From assembly GCF_005502885.1 (NCBI RefSeq), contig NZ_SCMR01000015.1, positions 42,795 through 106,794 on the forward strand: a stretch of 64,000 nt of DNA. Reading direction: 5' to 3'. Positions 1 through 8,669 of the stretch are shown one piece after another. A program made the position numbers and the translations under genes. Position 1 is the first letter of the stretch, and every line of letters starts with the position of its first letter. This DNA comes from Microbacterium sp. 2FI. Its GTDB lineage: Bacteria > Actinomycetota > Actinomycetes > Actinomycetales > Microbacteriaceae. The notes under the pieces were generated by a model. It worked only from the letters and a program-made list of their open reading frames with translations. It ran no database searches and had not been told where the DNA came from.

Positions 1-1179
1 ATCGTCGTCGTAGGGGACGACGTTGACGATCGGGGCGAATCCCTCCTCCGCGAAGAACCGGCACCGATCGTTGACATTGGTGAGCACCGTGGGACGCGCG
101 GAGAGACCGTCGAGCGACCCGCCGGCGGCGACCACCGCGCCGTTGGCTCGCGCGTCTTCGATCAGGTCGCTGAAGTGAGCGGCCGCGCTGGAGTTGATGA
201 GCGGCCCGAGCTGGACTGCGGGATCGCGCGGATCGCCCACGTTCATCGATTCGGCGATGGCGACGAGCCGGTCCACGGCTTCGGCATAGCGGCTGCGGTG
301 CACGAGCAGCTTGTCGGTGCACATGCACACCTGACCGGTGTTCGCGAAGGCGGAGAAGGCCAGCAGGGGCGCCCAGCGCTCAAGGTCCACGTCTTCGCGG
401 ACGATCGTCACGTTCTTGCCGCCCAGTTCCATCACCGAAGGCGTCAATGCGGCACCGGCCTGTGAAGCGATGGATCGTCCGACGGGTGTGGACCCGATGA
501 AGGCGATGCGGCGGACTTCGGGCGATGCGATCAGCTCGTTGATGAGGTGGCGTCCCTCCCCCGCGGCACTCGTCACCACGGGGATCACCTCGGCGGGCAC
601 GCCGGCGCGGACGAGCGCGTCAGCGAGCAGGTGACCCGCCGATATCGGCGCCTCTTCGCTCGGACGGATGACCACCGCGTTCCCCACCGCCAGCGAGATG
701 GCGCTGGACCGCGCGGCGAGGATCACCGGCGCGTTCCACGGCACGATGGACAGGCTCACACCGGCCGGTTCCCGCAGGGATTGATTGACCGTATCGGGAT
801 CGAACGAGGGAAGGATCTCCCCGATCGCGCCGCTGGTCAGGGATGCCGCCTCTCGCAGGGTCGCTGCCGACTCGTGGATGTTCATCTCGGCCCACGGCCG
901 AGTCGCGCCGACTTCGAGCGCCATCGTCGCGACGTGCTCTTCGAGCTCGGATTCGAGCAGGTCAGCCGCCGAGAGCAGGATCCGCCGCCGTTCCGTGTAC
1001 GGGACGGCGGCCCACTCTCGCTGCGCGTGCGCCGCGTAGCGGAGGATGTCGGCCACGTCGTCAGGCTGGAGCGCCGGGAACTCGGCCAGCGTCTCGCCGG
1101 TGACGGGAGAGACGTCGGCGAACGTGCGACCTCCGGACCCGCGCAGCACGCGGGATGTGAAGACGGACTGTGTGCTCAT
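1..1179 (-). CDS. aldehyde dehydrogenase, C-terminus cut by window edge
   Basis: NAD(P)-dependent aldehyde dehydrogenase superfamily enzyme that would oxidise an aldehyde, probably aromatic, to the acid. About 393 residues can be read from the ATG at 1179; the last part of a usual 480-residue enzyme lies beyond base 1. Family residues are present: Asn149 in SIVPWNAP, Glu251 in MELGGKN and the catalytic Cys285 in NTGQVCMC. Its ATG overlaps the TGA of the alcohol dehydrogenase gene by one base, so the two are translationally coupled and form a consecutive alcohol-aldehyde-acid pair at the end of the P450 operon. The substrate is not shown by the sequence; benzaldehyde- or vanillin-type substrates fit the context. 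Confidence 0.92.
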   Translation of the reverse strand, partial: MSTQSVFTSRVLRGSGGRTFADVSPVTGETLAEFPALQPDDVADILRYAAHAQREWAAVPYTERRRILLSAADLLESELEEHVATMALEVGATRPWAEMNIHESAATLREAASLTSGAIGEILPSFDPDTVNQSLREPAGVSLSIVPWNAPVILAARSSAISLAVGNAVVIRPSEEAPISAGHLLADALVRAGVPAEVIPVVTSAAGEGRHLINELIASPEVRRIAFIGSTPVGRSIASQAGAALTPSVMELGGKNVTIVREDVDLERWAPLLAFSAFANTGQVCMCTDKLLVHRSRYAEAVDRLVAIAESMNVGDPRDPAVQLGPLINSSAAAHFSDLIEDARANGAVVAAGGSLDGLSARPTVLTNVNDRCRFFAEEGFAPIVNVVPYDDD

Positions 1180-2300
1180 CAGTCGGCTCCTACGATCAGG
1201 ACGGGTTTGATGGTGTCACCGGATGCCGCGTCCGCCGCCGCCCGGTCGATGTCGGTGAACGCATAGCGGCGCTGCAGGCGCTCGATGGGGAACCGTCCGG
1301 CGCGATGGAGGGCGATCAGCTGGGGGATGAAGCGCTCGGGCTCGCTGTCGCCCAGCGTGACTCCGACGATGCGGCGACCGGGGAGGTGCGCGTTGACATC
1401 GAACCGCGCTCGCGATCCCGCGCGGGGGGCGCCGATGACGGCGCAGGTCCCACCGACCGCGAGGGAGCCGATCATGGTCTCGAGTACGCCGACGTTGCCC
1501 GTCGTCTCGATCGCATAGTCCACCCCACGTGCGTCGGTGAGCGAGGCGATAGCGTCGGCGGTGTCGACGGCCGACGCGTCGATGACATGCGTCGCGCCGA
1601 GCTCGCGGGCGAGGTCCAGGCGTGACGCGATCCGGTCGATGACGATGATCGTCTGCACCGAGACGGCGGCGGCCGCCATGACTGCGGCGAGTCCGACTGC
1701 TCCGGCGCCGCTGACGGCGAGAACCGAGTCCGGCCGGGGTGCGAGCACGTTGAGTACGGCGCCGGCGCCGGTCTGGAGCCCGCAGCCCAGGGGGGCGTAG
1801 AGCGCGAGTTCGTCGTCGGTCGTCGTCGGTGCGAGCGCGATGACGCTGCGCTCATCGACGATGGCGTGCCGCGCGAAGGACGACTGCCCGAAGAAGTGGG
1901 CATGGAGCACACCCTCCCCGTCCCAGGCCAGCGGAATGCTGCCGTCGGCGCGGGTACCGCCGAGCAGGTTCCACGGCAGATGGTGATCGCAGTACGCGGG
2001 GTGTCCCCCGCGGCACTGCCGGCACCGACCGCAGGACGTGAACGTCATCAGCACGGGGTCGCCCGGCTTGACCCGGGTCACCGCGGAGCCCACCGCGCGG
2101 ATCCGGCCCGCGCCTTCGTGGCCGAGCACGCCGGGGAGCGGGAACGGGATGGAGCCGGATGCCGCGCTGAGATCGGTGTGGCACATGCCCACGGCCACGA
2201 CATCGACCAGCACCTCGTCGTCGCGCAGCTCGTCGAGCACGACATCGGCCAGCTGGAATCCGGATCCGCTCGCTGTGGCGATCGCGGCAGTCGTCCTCAT
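1179..2300 (-). CDS. zinc-dependent alcohol dehydrogenase (MDR family, aryl-alcohol type)
   Basis: Medium-chain dehydrogenase of 373 residues that oxidises an alcohol to an aldehyde with NAD(P)+. Catalytic zinc ligands are visible as Cys40 (GMCHTD) and His61 (GHE). The structural zinc site is Cys90, Cys93, Cys96 and Cys104. The Rossmann motif is GAGAVG near residue 200. Overall it resembles aryl/benzyl-alcohol dehydrogenases of the XylB type. It starts with ATG 21 bases after the ferredoxin reductase gene, with GAGGACC upstream as a likely ribosome binding site, and overlaps the aldehyde dehydrogenase by one base. It presumably processes the alcohol made by the P450 of the same operon; that role is inferred from order only. 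Confidence 0.9.
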   Translation of the reverse strand: MRTTAAIATASGSGFQLADVVLDELRDDEVLVDVVAVGMCHTDLSAASGSIPFPLPGVLGHEGAGRIRAVGSAVTRVKPGDPVLMTFTSCGRCRQCRGGHPAYCDHHLPWNLLGGTRADGSIPLAWDGEGVLHAHFFGQSSFARHAIVDERSVIALAPTTTDDELALYAPLGCGLQTGAGAVLNVLAPRPDSVLAVSGAGAVGLAAVMAAAAVSVQTIIVIDRIASRLDLARELGATHVIDASAVDTADAIASLTDARGVDYAIETTGNVGVLETMIGSLAVGGTCAVIGAPRAGSRARFDVNAHLPGRRIVGVTLGDSEPERFIPQLIALHRAGRFPIERLQRRYAFTDIDRAAADAASGDTIKPVLIVGAD

Positions 2301-2321
2301 GTCTGCGGTCCTCGGTTGTCT

Positions 2322-3446
2322 TCAGGCATGGGTCATCGCCTTGAGTCGGGCCACCGGCATCCGATGGTTGATCGCCACTGCGACGATGCGATCGTCACGA
2401 CGCCACTGGAGCAGCGCGCTCAGTTCATCGGGGTCGCCCGCCATGACTTCCGGCGCGCCTTCCAAGGGCAGCTCGCCCGCGATCTTGATGTCGAGGCCGA
2501 ACTGCTCCGTCCAGAAGTAGTGGTCGGGTTCGTAGGGTGCGGTGTCGCTGTCGAGCATCGCCCGCGCCGCAGCCTGCCCCTGCACGATGGCGTTGGTCCA
2601 GTGGGGCGTGCGGCGGAACAGTCCCGGCAGCACTTCGCGTACCGCGACGTCGCCGGCAGCCACGATGCCCGGGGCGACCACGCATCGGTCGTCGACGACG
2701 AGTCCTCCGGCAAGCGGGAGCCCGGAGGACTCCAGCCACTCGACGTTCGGGAGATCGCCCGCGGCGGTGACGACGAGGTCGGCGAAGTGCTCCTCCCCCG
2801 GTCCGGTGATCACTCCGCGCACCGGGTCGCCGATCAGTTCGACGCCGTTCGGCGCGAGGATGAACCGCACGCCGTCTGCTGTCGCTCGGCCGACGATGAG
2901 GTCGGCCAGCCAGGGCCCCAGCAGCCGCAGGAGAGGAGGATCCCGGTCGATCACGGTGACGTCCAGGCCGTGGTGGCGGAGGGTGGACGCCACCTCCATG
3001 CCGAGGAACCCCGCCCCGACGACGATCGCTGTCCGCGCGCCGACGACTGCAGAGGCAATATTCTCAGCGTCTGATAGCGTGCGCACGACGTGCTCGCCGG
3101 TCTGGCCCACCTCTGCGAGTCGCCGAGGGCGCGCACCGGTCGCGACGATCAGGCCGTCGTAGGGCACGAGCTCCCCGTTGTCGAGCTCCACGGTCTTGCC
3201 CTCGGTGTGCAGGCGGACCGCACGCACTCCGGTCCGCACCCGGACGTCGTCCGGCAGGGCCGGGAGCACCGCCGACTCGGCGGGTTCGGTGCCGGCCAGG
3301 ATGCCCTTCGACAGCGGCACCCGCGAGTAGGGCGGATCGTGCTCGTCGGAGAGCACCGTGATCTCCCCGGTCCAGCCGAGTGCACGCAACGAGCCGGCGG
3401 CGGTCACGCCGGCGATGGAGCCGCCGACGATCACGACATTGTTCAT
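2322..3446 (-). CDS. FAD-dependent ferredoxin reductase of the P450 system
   Basis: Flavoprotein of 374 residues passing electrons from NAD(P)H to the small ferredoxin encoded just upstream. The FAD-binding GGSIAG motif lies at residues 8-13 and the NAD(P)-binding GAGFLG motif near residue 145, with an FAD-contacting AAGDVAV stretch near 265. Length and layout fit putidaredoxin/rhodocoxin reductases. The ATG at 3446 overlaps the ferredoxin stop as ATGA, so the three P450-system genes are translated as one coupled unit. A second, distinct reductase of the same family is encoded at 18021-19217. Confidence 0.92.
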   Translation of the reverse strand: MNNVVIVGGSIAGVTAAGSLRALGWTGEITVLSDEHDPPYSRVPLSKGILAGTEPAESAVLPALPDDVRVRTGVRAVRLHTEGKTVELDNGELVPYDGLIVATGARPRRLAEVGQTGEHVVRTLSDAENIASAVVGARTAIVVGAGFLGMEVASTLRHHGLDVTVIDRDPPLLRLLGPWLADLIVGRATADGVRFILAPNGVELIGDPVRGVITGPGEEHFADLVVTAAGDLPNVEWLESSGLPLAGGLVVDDRCVVAPGIVAAGDVAVREVLPGLFRRTPHWTNAIVQGQAAARAMLDSDTAPYEPDHYFWTEQFGLDIKIAGELPLEGAPEVMAGDPDELSALLQWRRDDRIVAVAINHRMPVARLKAMTHA

Positions 3447-3634
3447 CGACGCACAGCGAGCGCGGCGACGGGGCAGACTCGCGCCCCGGCCTCGGCCGCC
3501 GCCTCCAGGTCCGGCGTGATCTCGTCAACGACGAGACGCACGTACCCTTCGTCGTCCAGCTCATAGATGCCCGGCGCGGTCTGGGCACACAGCCCATGTC
3601 CTTCGCACGCGGGCAGCTTGATGTCGATCTTCAC
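3443..3634 (-). CDS. [3Fe-4S] ferredoxin, P450 partner
   Basis: A 63-residue ferredoxin with Cys10, Cys16 and Cys54 (CEGHGLC and VCPVAAL). The second cysteine of a [4Fe-4S] site is replaced by His13, the pattern CxxHxxC seen in single-cluster [3Fe-4S] ferredoxins that serve bacterial P450s. It starts with GTG at 3634, forming a GTGA overlap with the stop of the P450 gene, and its own stop overlaps the reductase start. It should carry electrons from the reductase at 2322-3446 to the P450 at 3631-4830. Confidence 0.93.
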   Translation of the reverse strand: MKIDIKLPACEGHGLCAQTAPGIYELDDEGYVRLVVDEITPDLEAAAEAGARVCPVAALAVRR

Positions 3635-4830
3635 GCATCTCTCCGGGGGGTCACTCGAAGGGGGACGGACTCGTAGCCGCGGACGATCGGGTTGCGTCCG
3701 CGCACGGGCTCACCGGCCAGCTCGATGGTGTCGATCTGCGCGGCGAATGCCTCAAGCAGCGTGACCGCTTCCATCCGGGCGAGGCCCTGGCCTGCGCAGG
3801 CGTGAACGCCATAGCCGAAAGCGACGTGGTCGAGCGGATTGCGCCCGATGTCGAAGGTGTCGGGATTCGGGTACTTCTCGGGGTCCCGGTTCGCGGCCGC
3901 CCAGTGCAGCAGTACCTTGGAGCCCTCGGGCACGGTCACTTCACCGAACTCGACGTCCTTCGTGGCGACGCGCCAGAAGCCGACGACCGGCGACTCCAGT
4001 CGCAGGATCTCCTCGAAAATCGGCGCCGCGAGCTTGGGGTCTGCCTTGAGGGCGTTCCAGACATCGGGACGATCCGCGAAGAGCCGCATCAGCGCGGCGA
4101 TCGCGTTGACCGTGGTGTCCATGCCTGCCGTGAGGTAGGCGCTGACTGTCCGGATGGCACCGAGCTGAGTGAGACGGCCGTCGTCGACCGCGTCCATGAT
4201 CGCTTCGCCCCAACCGCCGGGCGTCAGCTTCGAACGGTCCGCCATGGTGCCCATCCAGGCCTGGTAGTCCTGCAGCTGGGGCAGGTGCTCCATGACGTAG
4301 GGAACGAACGGCCCGAACCCCGAGAAGGTGGCGTCGGCGCCGGGGTGCATCTTCTCCCGGCCTTCCATCGGGAGTCCGACCAGGTCGCCGACGACATTGA
4401 TCGGGAAGACGCGAGCGATGTCGACCACGCCGTCGAAGGTGCCTTTCGCGACGCACTCGGCGACAAGGGAGTTGGCATACTCGCTGATCTGCTGGCGGAT
4501 CTGCGCGAGGCCGCGCGGTGCCAGCTTGTCCGACAGAACTTCGCGGAGGGCATCGTGCTCGGGCGGGTCTGTCGCGAGAACCGAGCCCACGAGCTGCTTG
4601 TTGAACTGTTCGGTGAGCCCGACACCCTTCGACGAGGTGAAGGACTCCCAGTCGCCGGCGGTTGCGCGGACATCTTCGTAGCGCGTCAGAACGTAGAAGT
4701 CGTACTTCGTCGAGTAGACCGCGGGAGCCTGCTCGCGCAGTGCGGTCAGCGTCGGAAACGGGTCGGCCACGACTTCGGGAGCGAACAGATCCGCATCGGT
4801 GCTGGGAGTCGCGGTGGTTGTGTCACTCAT
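3631..4830 (-). CDS. cytochrome P450 monooxygenase
   Basis: Soluble bacterial P450 of 399 residues. The heme-binding segment FGYGVHACAGQG supplies Cys345. The I-helix has AGMDTT with the oxygen-activating acid-Thr pair, and an EILR sequence fits the ExxR motif. The start at 4830 is chosen because a strong AAAGGAGG site lies just upstream; an ATG at 4896 in the same frame has none. Downstream genes give its own ferredoxin, reductase, alcohol dehydrogenase and aldehyde dehydrogenase. This suggests hydroxylation or O-demethylation of an aromatic compound followed by oxidation of an alcohol to an acid. The context resembles CYP199-type methoxybenzoate systems, but the CYP family cannot be fixed by eye. 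Confidence 0.95.
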   Translation of the reverse strand: MSDTTTATPSTDADLFAPEVVADPFPTLTALREQAPAVYSTKYDFYVLTRYEDVRATAGDWESFTSSKGVGLTEQFNKQLVGSVLATDPPEHDALREVLSDKLAPRGLAQIRQQISEYANSLVAECVAKGTFDGVVDIARVFPINVVGDLVGLPMEGREKMHPGADATFSGFGPFVPYVMEHLPQLQDYQAWMGTMADRSKLTPGGWGEAIMDAVDDGRLTQLGAIRTVSAYLTAGMDTTVNAIAALMRLFADRPDVWNALKADPKLAAPIFEEILRLESPVVGFWRVATKDVEFGEVTVPEGSKVLLHWAAANRDPEKYPNPDTFDIGRNPLDHVAFGYGVHACAGQGLARMEAVTLLEAFAAQIDTIELAGEPVRGRNPIVRGYESVPLRVTPRRDA

Positions 4831-4975
4831 GATTGCCTCCTTTGGCAGGTCGGGTAGGGGTGGCCGAAGAACGACCGCCGGAGTGGGCCCGTTCATGATG
4901 GGTCCACCGTCGCGATCCCTTTCTCAAGGTCACCCTGTCCTGTTATTCAATACCCACGTCCTGAAAATGGCAACA

Positions 4976-5017
4976 TGAGATTTCGATTCTCAGATTTAAT
5001 GTCCTCCTATTCAGGAC
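4976..5017. promoter_or_regulatory. two candidate IclR operator palindromes
   Basis: The 220-base gap between the P450 start (4830) and the IclR start (5051) holds two inverted repeats of equal size. TGAGA-N7-TCTCA is at 4976-4992 and GTCCT-N7-AGGAC at 5001-5017. Both have 5-base arms and 7-base spacers, 25 bases apart, in the divergent control region where an IclR protein would act. The two arm sequences differ, so they may bind different proteins. Confidence 0.4.
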
Positions 5018-5050
5018 CGTGCGGGGAAAATGAGCCTGTGGTCTGGTTAG

Positions 5051-5842
5051 ATGACTCGCATGGCTCAGACCAGCGGGTACCGCGAGCGCAACAGCACGGC
5101 AGACCGCGCCCTGAACGTGCTCCAGATGTTCACGGAGGAGCGGCCGGAGCTCTCGGCCATCGACGTCGCCGAGAGTCTCGGCGTGGCTCGCTCGACGGCG
5201 TATCGCTACCTTCAGACACTGGTGCAGTCGGGCTTTCTGGCGGAGTCCGGCCGCGGGAGCTTCCGTCTCGGTCTCTATGTGCTCGAACTCGCCAGGATCG
5301 CCCGCAAGGGATTCGGCCTCACCGAACTGTGCGTCCCGGTCATGCGCGAGCTCGCCGAGCAGTTCCACCAGACCGTTCTCCTCACCAAGCTCATGGGCAA
5401 CGCAGTCGTGTGCCTCGAGCGCGAGGAGGCGCGCGAGCAGTACGTTCGCCTTTCCTATGAGCGCGGCTCGGTCCTCGACATCAACGCCGGCGCGTCGGCG
5501 CTTGTGCTCCTCTCGGCGATGGAGGACGACCAGGCACGCGGCCTCCTGGCTTCGACGCCCCTGAAGCAGTTCACCCCGAACACGCTCACCGACGCCGAGC
5601 GGATCGTCGCCCGGCTGGCGCAGATTCGCTCAGACGGGTTTGCGATCTCGTCGGGCGAAGTCGATCCGACCGCGATGGGCGTCGCAGCGCCCATCAGGCG
5701 AGAAAACGGCGAAGTGATCGCCGCGATCAGCGTGGTGCTCATCCGCTCGCTGGTTTCCGAGTCCCAGATCGACTCCATCGTCGAAGCACTGGTGACCGCG
5801 GCTGCAGCCCTGAGCACGCAGGCCGCCCTCCTCGAACTCTGA
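5051..5842 (+). CDS. IclR-family transcriptional regulator
   Basis: Regulator of 263 residues with an N-terminal winged helix-turn-helix (SAIDVAESLGVARSTAYRYL, residues about 35-55) and a C-terminal IclR effector-binding domain. Family members usually sense small aromatic or keto acids. The gene is divergent from the P450 operon and lies upstream of the FAD hydroxylase operon, so it probably controls one or both. No clear ribosome binding site precedes the ATG at 5051 or the alternative ATG at 5060; leaderless translation is possible. Confidence 0.93.
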   Translation: MTRMAQTSGYRERNSTADRALNVLQMFTEERPELSAIDVAESLGVARSTAYRYLQTLVQSGFLAESGRGSFRLGLYVLELARIARKGFGLTELCVPVMRELAEQFHQTVLLTKLMGNAVVCLEREEAREQYVRLSYERGSVLDINAGASALVLLSAMEDDQARGLLASTPLKQFTPNTLTDAERIVARLAQIRSDGFAISSGEVDPTAMGVAAPIRRENGEVIAAISVVLIRSLVSESQIDSIVEALVTAAAALSTQAALLEL

Positions 5843-5940
5843 TGACCTCGGCGAGCATCTGAAGTTCGCCTCGACACCGCGCACCGACCGGCCGCCCAGC
5901 GGACGCCCGCTGTTCCCACGCCCTTTCGGCGGCATCAAAT

Positions 5941-5958
5941 GCGCCCGACACCGGGCGT
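5941..5958. terminator. weak hairpin after the IclR gene
   Basis: CGCCCG-ACAC-CGGGCG forms a 6-bp stem at 5942-5957, about 100 bases after the IclR stop. It has no T-run, so it is only a possible terminator. Confidence 0.3.
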
Positions 5959-6015
5959 GGAATCACCCGTCCTCCGCCGCTCCAGCGCGCGCGGGCACTT
6001 TCGTGACAGACGCTC

Positions 6016-6044
6016 TTGCACGAATGTTCTGATAGTCAGATATA
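6016..6044 (+). promoter_or_regulatory. candidate promoter of the hydroxylase-dioxygenase operon
   Basis: TTGCAC at 6016-6021 and GATATA at 6039-6044 are separated by 17 bases and lie 38 bases before the GTG start at 6082. The spacer carries a small palindrome, CTGA-TAG-TCAG (6029-6039), a plausible regulator site. Confidence 0.4.
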
Positions 6045-6081
6045 GTGGCTCACAAGTTAGGACATCGCGAGGATGTGATCA

Positions 6082-7704
6082 GTGGAGTCGACCATACGAA
6101 CCCAGGTGCTTGTCGTAGGCGCCGGACCTGTCGGGATGACCGCGACGATCCTCCTCGCCTCGCACGGCGTGCAGGTGACCGTCGTCGAGAAGAACGCCCG
6201 CACTGCGGACGACCCGAAGGCCATCAGCCTCGATGATGAGTCGCTGCGCGTCTATCAGCGCGCGGGCATCGCAGACGAGGTACTCCGGGTCATCGTCCCC
6301 GGGACGGGCACCACGTACTACGGCGCAGACGGTACGGAGATCTTCCACGGCGGAGCGACGATCCCCTTCCGCTTCGGCTTTCCCTTCAAGAACCCGTTCG
6401 CGCAGCCGGATCTCGAGCGTGTTCTCCGCGCGGCCCTAGAAGACCATCCCCTCGTCGACCTTCGATTCTCCACCGAACTGGTGGCCTTCGAAGAGTCGCC
6501 AGATGGCATCACGGCGTCCGTCACCGATCCGGACGGGCCGTTCACAGTCGACGCGGACTTCGTTCTCGGAGCGGACGGCGGTCGTTCGCGCGTGCGCACC
6601 CACCTCGGGATCTCGATGACAGGCCGCAGCCACGATGACGTGTGGCTGGTCATCGACACGACGGGGGACGACCATCACGAGCGGTATGGAATGCATCACG
6701 GCGACCCGCGGCGCCCGCACGTCATCGTGCCCGGGCTGACCGGGCGATGCCGGTACGAGTTCTACCTCTACCCCGACGAGGTCGGCAGGTGGGCGACTCC
6801 TCCGTTCGATCTGATGGAGCGGCTGCTCGCCCCGTATCGCGCGATTCGCGAGGACGAGGTCGAGCGTGCGGTGGCCTACCGTTTCCACGGATTGATCGCC
6901 GACGACTGGCGTCGCGGTCGCGCACTCCTCCTCGGAGACGCTGCGCACATGATGCCGCCGTTCGCGGGGCAGGGTCTGAACTCAGGCATCCGGGATGCCG
7001 CGAACCTCACCTGGAAGATCGCGTCCGTGTTGCGCGGAGATGCCTCGCCGGACCTGCTCGACACATACCAGCTCGAGCGACGCCCCCACGCCGCCGCAGT
7101 CGTCAGGAGCTCGGAACGGCTCGGCCGCGTGGTCATGACCACCAACGCACGATTGGCAGAATTCCGGGACCGAGTCGTTCGGGGTGCGATGGCCACAGAG
7201 GACGGCCGGGCCTACTTCGAGGCCATGAAGTACCGCCCGAGTACGCGCCTTCAGGAAGGAGCGGTGGTCGATCCCGAATCCCATCCGCTCGTCGGCTGGG
7301 CACTCGGCCAGCCGCGTGTCTTCGATTTCGCGGCGCACCGCGTCGTCCCACTGGATGAGCTGACGGGAACCGGTTGGGCCGTGATCGGCGTCGGCATCGG
7401 CGATGACAGCGGCCACGGGACGTGGCGGAGCGTGATCTCGGCCTTCGGCCACCTCAATCCGGCCTACGTCGACGTGCCCGTCGACGATCTCGTCCACGAG
7501 AGACCCTCGGAAGTGCGCGTTGCGATCGATGTCGATACCCGTCTGTACGCCGAAGTCGACTCGGTCCGGGGCTGCTTCATCGTGCAGCGCCCCGACCGGG
7601 TCATCGCCGGGGTCGCTGCCGCCGATCCGGACGTCGTGACACGGCTCTCGATCCAGCTGCGCGACATGGTGGCCGGGCACCAGTCGGTTTCCGCCGCGGT
7701 GTGA
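6082..7704 (+). CDS. FAD-dependent aromatic hydroxylase (PheA/MhpA/TetX-type)
   Basis: Class A flavoprotein monooxygenase of 540 residues that would insert a hydroxyl group into a phenolic ring using NAD(P)H and O2. The Rossmann motif VGAGPVGMTA lies at residues 12-21. GADGGRSRVR near 165 matches the DG motif. LLLGDAAHMMPPFAGQG near 285 matches the GD motif that binds the FAD ribityl chain. The GTG at 6082 is preceded by GCGAGGA; the ATG nine bases earlier runs straight into a stop. It is directly followed by a ring-cleavage dioxygenase and an FAH hydrolase, the usual hydroxylate, cleave, hydrolyse order. FdeE-like flavonoid hydroxylases and MhpA-like enzymes are possible relatives. Confidence 0.93.
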   Translation: MESTIRTQVLVVGAGPVGMTATILLASHGVQVTVVEKNARTADDPKAISLDDESLRVYQRAGIADEVLRVIVPGTGTTYYGADGTEIFHGGATIPFRFGFPFKNPFAQPDLERVLRAALEDHPLVDLRFSTELVAFEESPDGITASVTDPDGPFTVDADFVLGADGGRSRVRTHLGISMTGRSHDDVWLVIDTTGDDHHERYGMHHGDPRRPHVIVPGLTGRCRYEFYLYPDEVGRWATPPFDLMERLLAPYRAIREDEVERAVAYRFHGLIADDWRRGRALLLGDAAHMMPPFAGQGLNSGIRDAANLTWKIASVLRGDASPDLLDTYQLERRPHAAAVVRSSERLGRVVMTTNARLAEFRDRVVRGAMATEDGRAYFEAMKYRPSTRLQEGAVVDPESHPLVGWALGQPRVFDFAAHRVVPLDELTGTGWAVIGVGIGDDSGHGTWRSVISAFGHLNPAYVDVPVDDLVHERPSEVRVAIDVDTRLYAEVDSVRGCFIVQRPDRVIAGVAAADPDVVTRLSIQLRDMVAGHQSVSAAV

Positions 7705-7736
7705 CCGCGACCCGAACGAGAAATGGAAGGAACACC

Positions 7737-8669
7737 ATGGAAAGACCACAACGCATCACTCTGATCGAGGGCGAGCGCGCCGGCGCGCTCCGTCAGACCG
7801 CCGTCTCGCACATCGGGTTCAGCGTGCCCGACATCGCCGTGGCGGAGAAGTTCTACACGCGGGTGCTCGGGATGCATCGCCACTCCGCCCTCGCCGACGG
7901 CGCTGTTCGCCTGGGATGGGGCGCCGGTCACCACGTCATCGATCTGACCGAGGGCCCGCAGGGTCTCGTGCACATCGGCTTCGAGGTTCGCGACGAGAAC
8001 GGGATCGACGGCATCCGCGAGCGGCTCGACGAAGCCGGAATCGCTCACAGTCCGATGGACGTGGGCGACGTCGACGACGCCATCGGCGAGGCGGACGGCA
8101 TCGTCGTCACCGATCCTGATGGGAACACCGTGCACTTTCACAGCGAGGTCCGCCGCCACGGCGAGAACACCGCTGACACCGGCCGTCGTCCCATCAAGTT
8201 CCAGCACACGACTCTCGGGACGGTGGACGTCGCCCGGATGGCGGCGTTCTACGTCGATGTCGTCGGCTTCCGGATCTCCGACCAGCTTGCTGACGGTCGG
8301 TTCGCGTGGTTGCGCAGCGACCGCGACCACCACACCCTCGCGATCGTGAACATCGGCAGCGCCGGCGACATCGACCACTATTCCTACGACCTCGCCGAGT
8401 GGGAGGACTTCAAGTCCTGGTGCGACCGCCTCACCGAACTGGACGTCCCGGTCACGTGGGGTCCGGGCAGGCACGGGCCCGGAAACAACCTGTTCGTCTT
8501 CTTCGACGACCCGGCGGGCAACCACATCGAGCTCTCCGCCGAGATGGAGAAGTTCTATGACGACCGGGTGCAGTACGTCCCGCGCCGGTGGACGCCCGCG
8601 CCGCAGACCGTGAACCTCTGGGGCGGGCAGACACCCTCCTGGCGCCGCACGAGTGAGGACCACATCTGA
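7737..8669 (+). CDS. type I extradiol ring-cleavage dioxygenase (VOC superfamily)
   Basis: Two-domain extradiol dioxygenase of 310 residues, the usual length for BphC-like enzymes. The iron ligands can be placed as His157 (FQHTTLG), His214 (DIDHYSY) and Glu265 (NHIELSAE), spaced like the family pattern. A neighbouring acid-base His candidate is His198 or His199 in DHHTL. The ATG at 7737 follows GGAAGGA; longer in-frame readings upstream overlap the hydroxylase gene and are not real. It would cleave the catechol-like product of the hydroxylase next to a hydroxyl group. The stop overlaps the ATG of the next gene as TGATG. Confidence 0.93.
   Translation: MERPQRITLIEGERAGALRQTAVSHIGFSVPDIAVAEKFYTRVLGMHRHSALADGAVRLGWGAGHHVIDLTEGPQGLVHIGFEVRDENGIDGIRERLDEAGIAHSPMDVGDVDDAIGEADGIVVTDPDGNTVHFHSEVRRHGENTADTGRRPIKFQHTTLGTVDVARMAAFYVDVVGFRISDQLADGRFAWLRSDRDHHTLAIVNIGSAGDIDHYSYDLAEWEDFKSWCDRLTELDVPVTWGPGRHGPGNNLFVFFDDPAGNHIELSAEMEKFYDDRVQYVPRRWTPAPQTVNLWGGQTPSWRRTSEDHI

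Noticed and set aside
175..1266. Several plus-strand open frames opposite the aldehyde dehydrogenase
   Set aside because: Shadows of the minus-strand gene, with typical high-GC antisense composition and no recognisable domain.
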